A stretch of DNA of 64,000 nucleotides from Anaeramoeba flamelloides (lineage: Eukaryota > Metamonada > Anaeramoebidae), in assembly GCA_027625915.1 (NCBI GenBank), contig JANTQA010000057.1, forward strand, positions 8,804,001 to 8,868,000. Direction: 5' to 3'. The notes beneath the pieces were generated by a model that saw only the letters and a list, made by a program, of their open reading frames with translations, was not told the origin of the DNA and made no database searches. Each line of letters starts with the position of its first letter. Positions within the stretch are counted from its first letter, which is position 1. Shown here piece by piece: positions 49,746-60,100 of this stretch. The position numbers and the translations under genes were made by a program.

Positions 49746-50223
49746 TTCAAAAATGATGAAAAAATAAAAAATGAAAAAATTAAATGCCAAAATTGAATGT
49801 TGAGATAAGGACAAAAGATAAGTCATTCAATATTTGAAACACTATTTTAAGCAATTCAACTCAATATTCTATTGTGACAATTTCTTCTAGACTTTTGAAA
49901 AAAAAATTTAAAAAATCTAATGAATAAAGTACTTTAAATAATAGAAACCAATGAAATAAAAACCAAAGTAAAAAATGTTATTTTTTGATCCTCTTCAAAA
50001 TTGCAAAAAAGTGAAAAATTTTCCTTTACCATGGCTACTCCCTTAAAATAAATTCCTTTGTTTTTTCAATCAATCCACAACATTTACCATCTTGAATTAC
50101 TGTTCACAAATTTGGTATTTTTCTTAATTATCAAATTTTTATCTTGATGAAAAAATAATTCATTGAATCTGATTTTTCATTTTTTTACTTTTTCAATTTT
50201 CCTGTGAATTACAGAATCTTTTG

Positions 50224-50829
50224 ATGAAAGTGTTTTCTTTCTTTCTATTATTATTGCTGACTGTTGTTGGTTGTTATTTAAAGCCAGCACCAACAAACGA
50301 TCTTATCCATGTCACTTCATACAACCCAAAAACTGATTGCACATCAAACGATTATACAGATTCCACATTTATCAACAATTATTGTTATCCTAAGAGTACT
50401 GGTAGCATTTATTATTCAATTCAAAAGCCAAATGTTGACATCTATTATTGCCAAAACTCAACCACGTGTTCATGGTGTGACAAGATCATGGCATATCCAC
50501 TTAACCAATGCACACAAGAAGACTATTCTGACTCTGTAATTTATTCAATTGAAAAAATGAATTTAAAAACTGCAACCGTAGTTAATAGGCTGTCTTATTC
50601 AAACACCGATTGTACTTATGCCTCTTCCACCTCTTCATTCATCCAAGGCCAATGCTACAATCAAGGTGGTGGTTGGTCTCTTTTTGGTGTTGTCGTTAAA
50701 GATACCATCGAAATAGTTTCATCAGCACAATATAACTGTATTGGTGGTGATTCACAGAATTTTCCTTTAAGCCAATGCATTGTTAGCTCTGATAGTAATT
50801 CAGAATTCACCAAAGTTGATCCTTTCTAA
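50224..50829 (+). CDS. Secreted cysteine-rich protein
   Basis: Single exon, 201 residues. The ATG at 50224 is preferred. Residues 1-20 (MKVFSFFLLLLLTVVGCYL) form a clear signal peptide. The mature part has about 14 cysteines arranged in two similar halves: TDCTSNDYTDSTFINNYCYP early and TDCTYASSTSSFIQGQCYN later, each followed by a beta-rich stretch and a QC pair (PLNQCTQ, PLSQCIV). So it is an internal duplication of one disulfide-bonded unit of about 90 residues. No membrane anchor. Extracellular or phagosomal location is likely. It resembles amoebozoan and other protist secreted Cys-rich families in style only; no family name is claimed. Stop is followed by T-rich sequence and AATAAA-like words (50879). 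Confidence 0.85.
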   Translation: MKVFSFFLLLLLTVVGCYLKPAPTNDLIHVTSYNPKTDCTSNDYTDSTFINNYCYPKSTGSIYYSIQKPNVDIYYCQNSTTCSWCDKIMAYPLNQCTQEDYSDSVIYSIEKMNLKTATVVNRLSYSNTDCTYASSTSSFIQGQCYNQGGGWSLFGVVVKDTIEIVSSAQYNCIGGDSQNFPLSQCIVSSDSNSEFTKVDPF

Positions 50830-52444
50830 GGATCCTTTTTTTTTTCTTTTGTTTTTTGTTAGGCCCTTTAAACCCGATGAATAAATTTTCGAAAACAAAA
50901 GTTTTTGATTAAATTTCAATAAATTTTTTTTATCTATCTTTTTATTAAATGTTTTTCAAAATAACAAGTCATTTGAAAAAAGCATGACAAATAAGTTTTC
51001 AAAGTGATCTGTAAATAGGCAACCAAACTTTAATCAGTCAATTTTTAGATAACTTTTAAATAATTTTTTAACCTAATGATTTAAGGGGGTTACAACCATA
51101 AAGTCAAAATTGTTACTTTTTATAAAGAATTACCAAAGATGATCAAAAAATAAAGTTTTTGACTTTGGGCGTGTTTTGTTTTTTTTTGGGATTCAAAGTA
51201 CATTTTGAAAAATAATAGATTACAATGTTTTTTTTCCTTGGAAAATAAAAGACTGAATAGAATCTTATGGACTCTGTTTTTATGTGAAAATGGGATGAAT
51301 AGTGTATAAAAACGTTCTTAAAAGAGTACTATTATCTCAGTTAAATTTACACACAAAGAATTTATATTCAAAAAAATACGAAACTTTCACAATTGCAGCA
51401 ATTTTCTCAATTTTCACAATTTTATCTTTCTTTGATCTTGATAAAATTTAATTTTAATTTTTCAAAATTTCTATTTCAAATCAAATGTAAACAAAGAAAT
51501 TCATCAAGTTGTTCTAATTGTTTTAAAATTTGAATTACAATTTAGAAATGTTTTGAAATTTTTGAATTTGTAATTGACTACCCCCATAAAGCCAATTTTT
51601 TAAAAATTTACTTTCAAAAATCAATTTGACAATTTTTTTTTTTTTTCATATATGTTTTTTACTCCGGGATTTCGAATGTTTTTTTCCGATTTCTTGAGAA
51701 ATGAAAATTAATTTTTAAAAGTAAATTTTAAATAATATAACTAATTAACACATATACATATATACACATGCATCAGATGGTGGAAACATTATATTTAATT
51801 AGAATTGTGTTATCTACTTTTGGGGAATCTTAAATTGTTTATCTTGTATTCTTCTCTAAGAATTCTATTATAATAAACTAAACTCGATTATACTCAAATG
51901 GCCAGCCAAAAATGAATAAGTCACTTTATTTTTAAGAATCAACCAAACTTAGTTTTTTTAGAAATATTAGAAATAATAAACTTTGTAGTAGAGTCGATAA
52001 TCAAAAAAAAAAAAGCATGAATAAACCTTAAATTTCAAAAAAAAAAAAAATGTTAAAAAATTTTTTGGGCCCTTTTCATTGGAACTTCTCATACAAATTT
52101 CTAAATATCTTTCGAAATTAAAATTATTGATAATAAGATTTTTGATTTGTAAATGTATAAAATTTAAAAGAACATACAAAGCCTAACTTTTCCTAATGTT
52201 AATTTGGAGTCTCAAACTTTTTTTTTTTCAAATTTAATTTTAAAAAAAAAAATACAAAATTAAAGAAAAAAAAAATTTGTTAAATGGAAAAACAAAAAAA
52301 TTACTAAATTATAAAAAAAAGATTTTCTAAATGAGAAAAAATGATTTTGATCTAAGTTTTGATATTTTAAATGAGAATAATAATGAATTAAACTGATAGA
52401 ATGTATTCTATTTCTTCAATATAACTGTCGCCTTTTGACTGAAA
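50830..52444. other. 3' flank and intergenic sequence
   Basis: No gene seen. Long A/T runs, and an alternating ACATATACATATATACACAT stretch near 51750. Confidence 0.5.
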
Positions 52445-52985
52445 AAGAGTTTTAATTTCAAAAATTTGGAGATATTTCAAACAGTTGAAAGAATAAAAAT
52501 ACTACACTTTGCATTCAAATTGGAAATAATTTTTGATTTTATAAACTATTTCATTTTTTTTCTTTTTTATTTGGTTTACATTTCCTTTTTCCCATTTACC
52601 GAATCTGTTTCGTTAGATCTGGATTTTTTTTTGGATGATTGACAGAATGTTAGTGTCGAGTTGGTTAAATAGAAAAATTACATTCAATTAGTAGATGGTA
52701 TCTTATCATTTGATCGATCAAAAATTGTTGGTGAAATTTAAACTAATTAACTAATATGTTTTTTGTTCCTCTTGTTTCATCATTTTGGGTACATATATTT
52801 TGATTTTTTTGGTTTTATAATATTTTATTTTCTTTGGGTGAAAATGATTCCTTATAAAAACATTAATACTGGGTAACTTAAACCTTGATTTAATACTCGG
52901 TTTAGACAAATATAATAAATTGGTTTTTTTTGCCTATTTTTGATTTTTGGTATGTCAAAATTTTTGAAAAATTGATTATTTGATT
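52445..52985 (+). repeat. Dispersed repeat C, copy 3
   Basis: Matches copies 1 and 2 throughout. Its version of the open patch is broken, so this is the most decayed copy. Confidence 0.72.
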
Positions 52986-54914
52986 TTATGTTTGAAAAAT
53001 AATAATAATTTTTTTTTTGGTATGATACTTTAAATTATAGAAATTTAATAATAAAATCCTAAAATACCTAATATATTTTTCTAATCAAATTGAAATTTTG
53101 TAAAAAGGGTAAAATTGGCAATTTCTTATAATATTTTCAAACTCTAATTGAACATATTATTGATTCGTTTCTTTTCTGTTTACATCCAATTATTATTTTA
53201 TATATTAGTAAAAATTTTGTAAGGACTAAATAGTTAGGTTAGTTTTAAATTCAATTTTGTCAGAGTATTATTTTGGTTTCTATTTTTCTATTTGATCAAG
53301 TAATTAAAAAAAATTATAATAATTGTAATTTTTAAGAGTGATCATAGTAACATAATCAAGAATTTATTATTCTATTATGAACCTCAATTCAAAATTATTC
53401 ACATAACAAAATTCATCTTTTGAAAAAAAAATCTTATATAATCAATTCTAGAAAAAATATCAAATTAAAACAATTTAATAATTGAAATTTTAGTACTTAT
53501 TTATAAATTAAATTACTTACAAAATAAGAAATAAATAATACCAATACTAATAAATTATCGGTGAATTATAAATTTTGTAAAGAAAAAAACAAAACAAAAA
53601 CATTGGTAAATTTTTTAAAAAGCATTAAAGAATATTGATTGATCAAATTGTTAGATATCATTGTCTTATTTTATTTGAGTTCTTCTCTTTTTAAAAGAAC
53701 TCAACTTTAACATAAGATCCATTGTTGAAAAAAATATTGATCTACCAAATAAAGTTACATAATTCTAACAATCAATGGAAAAAAAAACAATACGAGGAAA
53801 AAATTATTTTTATATTTTACAAAAAATCAAAATTATTTCCAATTTGAATAAAATTGGAAATAATGTGATTATTTGGGCTGTTTTAACTGTGTAAAAAATT
53901 TAAATTTTAGATTATATTGATACCGTTCTATTGTGTTATTTGATATATATTCTTTATATAAAATTCTATTAATCACAGTCTACTTAATTTTAAATTGAAT
54001 TAATATGGAAACGAATATCTTAAGGGGTGTTTTCAGAGTTACTTGGATTAAAATTTCAAAACTTGTGGATTGTTTTTATATTTTCTAAAGAGAATAAGAA
54101 CTATTAATTTCCGATTTTATTATAATTTGAATTTTCTATCTAATTCAGATCCTTAATTTATTAGTTCGTACTTAAGACCACAATCCCGAAATTATTCTAC
54201 TCCGTCAAATTTTGAAATATTTCTTAAAATTTTAGAAATGATCATGTTTTATCAATAATGATGGATTGTTGGTTTTATATATCATCTTTCCCTTATGAGT
54301 TCGATCATGAACAATTTCAAATTCCGAAAAATTTACAATTTTACAGTTCTCCGAGATTTCACGAGGGAAAGTGAATTATTCCACAATACTTTGGTTTATA
54401 GGCCTCCCCATACTCGTGTTATTTTTAATAGTCTCTAAATATTTTTAAAAGTTTAAGAGTAATTTAATAGGTCATTTTTGTGAGAAGGTGTCAATTTTAT
54501 CCAAGTCTTACTCTAATAAAAATGATAATTTAATTCTACACTTTGACTGAAATTGTTGTTTTGAAAGCAAAAAAAAATATTTTGGATAAAAATAAAGAGT
54601 AAATCCAAATTGATCTATTTTAATATTTAAAAAAGTTCAATTGTAAAATAAAAAAAATTGTAATTTTATTTTTTATTTCAGAAGAAAATAAAAGATTTTC
54701 AAATAAATTTAAACAATAAGAAAAAATCAAAAATTATTTTGTCGAGCCAGGAAATTTTAAAAAAAAAATTGTTCAAATATGATAAAAAGTCTTATTAAAT
54801 TCAAACAAAAAAGTATAATTTTGTACATATTACTTTTTGTATTTTGTAAATAACCTTTTAACAATTGTTTTTTGAATTGTATAGTGATGTAAATAACCCA
54901 TATTTTTTATTTTA
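52986..54914. other. Intergenic, with a short PSF1-like word
   Basis: At 54345-54366 the plus strand reads CTCCGAGATTTCACGAGGGAAA, close to the PSF1 gene at 44341-44364. On the minus strand it would code FPREISENC against LPSEISENC. Flanking sequence does not align well, so this may be chance. Confidence 0.3.
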
Positions 54915-55181
54915 AGGACTATTCGATTTTTATGCTCTGTGAGGGTTGGAAATCCATACAGTAAAGGGGGAAAATGGTTAAAAAGTTATAGGTTTTGCTG
55001 AAAGTCGTAATATTTCAATTTTTAGAATTTTTAACGATTTGATTGAAAATTAAAAAAACATTTTGAGTTCCCAAAAATTGCAATATTTTGACTTTCAGCA
55101 AAACCTATAACTTTTTAACCATTTTCCCCATTTACTGTATGGATTTCCAACCCTCGCAGAGCATAAAAGTCAAATAGTCCT
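54915..55181. repeat. Near-perfect foldback element, arms about 105 bp
   Basis: 54915-55020 and 55077-55181 are reverse complements with only a few differences. They start AGGACTATT and hold ATAACTTTTTAACCATTTTC or its complement. The loop is about 56 bp. Looks recently inserted. Confidence 0.9.
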
Positions 55182-55183
55182 GA

Positions 55184-55592
55184 ACCCATTACTAAAATTT
55201 AACTCATGCAAAAAATATTGGTTGACTGTAGAAATAAAAGAAACAAATCAATGGGATTGAACAGTATATAAACAAGAAATAGGGTTCTTTAAATATATGT
55301 TAAAAAAGAATTATGAAGATATGGAAAGATTAAAATGTAATTTTTTAACAAAAAAATTAGCAAAATTTGATTTTTTGAATTTTTATAAACAATCATTTTA
55401 ATCTTTCAAATTTTGTAAATATGACCAAATTTTTGAAACAAAAACATTTCATATTATTGAGCCATTTCGATTAATCAAAGATCAGACCTCTAAAGCCAAT
55501 TTAAATCCAAACCAAGAATATACATGAGTCTTCCTATCTTCAAAAACCAAGTCAGAAAAAAAAAACACTAGAGTTAAATTTTAGTAATAGGT
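55184..55592 (+). mobile_element. Inverted-repeat-bounded block with a coding relic
   Basis: ACCCATTACTAAAATTTAAC at 55184 is mirrored at 55571-55592. Between them the plus strand holds codon-like patches: YWLTVEIKETNQW at about 55215-55255 and EIGFFKYMLKKNYEDMERLK at about 55278-55340. It abuts the foldback ending at 55181. Family unknown; it looks broken. Confidence 0.4.
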
Positions 55593-57103
55593 TAAAGGTT
55601 GTCAACACGGGTTAGTTACGCCACTTTAATAAGTCTTTAAGAAGTTTAAGGTGTCGCTCATTAGTTCCGTTTCTTCAATCCCTCGGGTTGAATTTTCCAA
55701 CTAAACAATGGAAATTGAGATCTTTCTTTGATTTTTCAAATTGATCCTCTATAAATTAAAAAAAATTTTACAGATAAAAAAGTGGATTTTTAAAAGAGAT
55801 AAATTTTACCTTCAAGGAAAAATGATTTTATATTATGAACTTCTCTTGTTTGTTGTTATTTTTTTTAACAAAATAAGATTAAATGAGCAACTTTTCACAT
55901 TATAATGATTAATTTAAGGATGGTCTAAAAATTTCAAAAAGTTTACCTTCAAAATTGATTGGGAATTTGATGTATTGTTAGGAATTAAATTTGGTGAGGG
56001 ATTTTAAATAAGAAGAAATCACTATCACTATTATTATAGTCTTGATACAGTTATTTTTAACCACTTTATTTATACTCCTTTACATTACATTTTTTTTCCT
56101 TCACAGTTTCCGTTCTTAGTGTTAGATAAACAAGACTAAAAGAGTTAAGAGTCAAAATCTTGAAACTATTGGAGAAGACATAATTAGTTGAAAAATAAGA
56201 CTTAATTTTGGTTTTTAAAACACTCTGATTGATAAAAGACAAGATTACAAAAAGGGTAGAAAACTAAAAATAATTAAAATGGTTTGGACAAAAACTATTA
56301 ACCCAAAAAAAAAACATTTCAAATTGGCCTTTTAATTCAAAAGAATAAGAAAATTAGTTTCTCAAAAAAAGACAATTAAAAACATTTTGTTAGTGAAAGA
56401 TTGAGGACACAAACTGTTATTGGGAAGATAGATAATTTTAAGAATCTTTTCGATCAGACAAATTAAATTTGGAATTAAATTTAAATTTCAAACATCTACT
56501 TTGCAAAAAGTTAGTTCACATGTTTCAAATAAAAGAGAATAAAAAGGTTTTAAATACTATACCCATGTTATTTTGAATCTTTGTATAGATCCTAGTTATT
56601 TTTTTGACAAACTTGAGGATATATCTGTAACAAACAACATTTTGTCGAAACTTATTTTTGTTCAAACCATTTATGGAAAACTTCTTTTTAAATTTTTTTA
56701 ATAATTCTTCCAGTTTTTTTAACTCATAGTTTATTTGGTGTGATATATTTTCTCTGAGGCTCTCCTATTTGAAAAAAATACAATAAAAGATGGGGAAAAA
56801 ACTTTATTAAAAAAATTTGACTTAAAAAGAAAACTATAAAGACAAAAGTGTTTTACAAAAGGGGAAGGAAAGTTTTTGTCCTTACCCATTAAGCTGTTTA
56901 ATTTGTTTCTTGAAGAACTTTTTTGAAAACTTCAATTAAACTGTTTCAAAAAACAGCTTTTTACTTAAAAGACTTTTTATCACATAACAAAGAAGAAATT
57001 GTTCACTAGTCCCAATTTTGTTCCAAAAATAATGTAATTGAAATTTGTCAATTCTTTCATTTTTTTTAACATCCAATTTTTGATTATTTTACAATTCCAA
57101 CAA
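55593..57103. other. Intergenic, beginning with a GC-richer patch
   Basis: 55593-55705 is markedly richer in G and C than its surroundings (GTCAACACGGGTTAGTTACG, CAATCCCTCGGGTTGAA). It has no frame longer than about 20 codons and no tRNA boxes. The rest is A/T-rich and should hold the promoter of the EF-hand gene. Confidence 0.4.
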
Positions 57104-60100
57104 ATGTGTAATTATTCTTTTACCAATTTACTCCTTCTCCTTTGGATCGAGTTTTTTTTTCACTCTAATTTCTTTTTTTTTATCTCCTTTTTAACTTTTT
57201 CTTTTTATGTCCCAAAAACAAAAACAAAAACAATAAAAAAAACTATAAAAAACTCTACATAGCCTTTAAACTTAACAAAAAAGCTATTAACCAAATCAAA
57301 AAAAAAATCAAAGAACTAAAAGGTAAAAAAGCAGAAAAGTGTGAATTAACAATCGAGGATTTTGAATCACTTTTTGATTTAGATCACGAAGGTGCAACTG
57401 CCTTACACGGATCTTTTGACACTGACGGAAACGGCACCGTAGAATGGAAAGAATTACTTGGTGGAATTACTGTTCTTTCTTCTGACAGTGTTGAACAAAA
57501 AGCAGAATTATTGTTTAGTGTATAATTTTAAAAAAATTTTTTTTTCTCTTTTTTGTTTTTATAAAAATACTTTTTTTATTCAAAATATTTTTGTGCTATT
57601 TTTTTTTTTTTTTTTAATAATTCAATAGACATGGGATCTTGATGGAAATATGATTTTAGATAGATCAGAAGTTCTTCAAATGTTAACAAGTGTTATTACA
57701 ATTGCTGCAACAGGTAATTTTTCAATCAGAAAAACAAATTTTTTTTTTTTTTTTTTTTTGAAATTATTTCAAATTTTTCTTTTTCAAAAAGAGACTTTTT
57801 TATTCTTTGAATTTTCACAACCTTCTTTATTAAAGAACGGAAGGTATAGTTTAGAAGTTGAATTTGTGGCTTCGATCTGATCGCAATATAAAAAGTTTTT
57901 CATGATAGTGATACTTTTTTTTATTTTTAAAAAACCAAAGTGTCAAATCAGAAAAGCAATATTTTTAAAATCATTTTTTTCCATTTTCCTTTTTATAAAC
58001 CTCACCAAACAAGTGATCATTTGGAATCTAATATAATCTATTATACTAATCAAATAAAATTCTCGACTGTTATTAACAGTTCAAATGGGTTCGAAATTTA
58101 TTTCTTTAATTACTCCTTTCTCTCAATCAAAAAATCAATGGGAAAAAAATTTCATTTGATCTTGGTTTTTTTTCTTCGGTTAAACTGCGAGATTCAAAAA
58201 AATATAAAAAATGTTTTGGTTAAGTTTTCGTTTTTGTATTTCTGAGAGATAAACTATATTCCAAAATCATTCGCCCATTAAAAATCAAATTTTGAAAATA
58301 AATATTTTTATAAATTGAATTTATCTATGAAATAAAAAAATTACTCTTTTAATATTCAGCTATAGACACTAGAAATATTTGTTTTTCTTCAAAAAAAAAA
58401 AAAAAGTAAAAAAAAAGTAAAAAAAAACTAAAAAAAAAGTAAAAAAAAATTGGGTCATTTATTATGAAATTTAGTTTATATTTCCAAAACAATTCATCTC
58501 AAAGAAAATTTCTGAAGAACAAACCTTTTTACAACTGTAGCTTTGCTCTGGAATAAAATTTTTATTGTTTCAAATGCAAAGTTAACAAACTTGAAAAAAT
58601 AGAAAGAGAACTAAAAATTTTGAAGGTTTTTTTGAATTTATCAGTATTGTATAGTTAACATTTCGACTTAAAAAACAATGCTAAAACGAATAGGTCTCTA
58701 CACAATATATAAGAAGTTTTGAAATTAATATGAGATAACTAACGTTAAATTGATTTCTTTAAATAATAAATGCTATAAATGTACAAAATTGATGTCTTAA
58801 TATTACAAGTTTTTTTATTAAATTTGCCATTTCCCCAAAAACAAGAAGCCTCTCCAATCGGGGCGCATCAGAAAAGTTTTATAGTTTTAGGAAAAATCAA
58901 CAATTTAGTAAAAAAACTTAAAATATTAAGTCAACAATTTTTACACGTCCATAGATAATGAAAAAACAAAAACTAAGGCTCAATTTTTTTTCCATTTAAT
59001 CCTCAAAATCCAGTATGAGAAATCATTTCGAAAAGAGAAATTAAAAAGGCTATTTCTGTAAAAAAAAAAAAAGAAATTATAAAAAAGTATGGGTGCCACT
59101 GCACTTTTACTTTAAGAGAACCTTTAAATTTATTTAATTCAGACAACCAGAATTTTAAATTTGTCATAAAATTTCCTCAATAAAAACTAAAATTTCTAGA
59201 AAATTGTAGTTAAGCTTTTATAAGTAAACTTTGTTTCAGTTAAAGGGCTATCCAAAAAAAAAACATTTTTTTCAAATTTCAATTATTTTTTATAATTGAA
59301 CTTAGAAGTATTAAATAAGAAATAATTAGAATAATACACATCAAAGAATAGTTGATATCTGTATGGAATAAAATCAATAAATCAATAGATTTTCTTAAAA
59401 AATTTCAAAACCAAAATTCTGATGTAGGACCTATTGAGAAAAACAACAATTTTCATTTTGATCTCCAATTGAAGATCCAAATAAAATTCCAATAGAAATC
59501 AATATCATTTCTCTACAATCATCTGAACACTTTCAATAACACTAGAATAACACATTTTTACCAAGTGACAATCGATCTTTCAATAAAAAAAAATTTTCAA
59601 ATGAATTAAGTTTATTAAAAAAAATCGAAAAAAAAAAAAAATAGCAATATTTGATAAACCGGGAAAAAAAGATTTTGTAATTTTGAAATTTTCAAAATAA
59701 ATTTTTTTCTTAAAAGATCGATTCAAATCCTTAAAACACATATAATTTACTCATTAAAACTGGGTCCCTTTGACTGGAAAATGGTTTATGTTAAAATGAA
59801 TACTTTTTCTGGAACTACCCAGCCATGAAAATAATCGTAGAATTTGGGTATCTGAATTAAAAAAAATTAATATCTCTAATATATTAAAAAATAATAATAT
59901 TCTTAATATTATTATAAAAAAAGACTCAATATATTTATTATCACTAGTGGGTAATAGACTAATTTTTGAGTATTTATTGAAATTTCTAAATAAAAATTTA
60001 GGAATTCGGGAAGTGCCGTCAAGTGCCTAGCTTTTTTTTTTAATTTAAGAAATAAAAAGAAAATTTTGTAATATTTTCTTTTTTTTTCTCAAATTAAAAA

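Noticed and set aside
57038-57262. 74-codon frame upstream of the EF-hand exon
   Set aside because: Phe/Leu-rich reading of A/T sequence in a different frame from the EF-hand exon.
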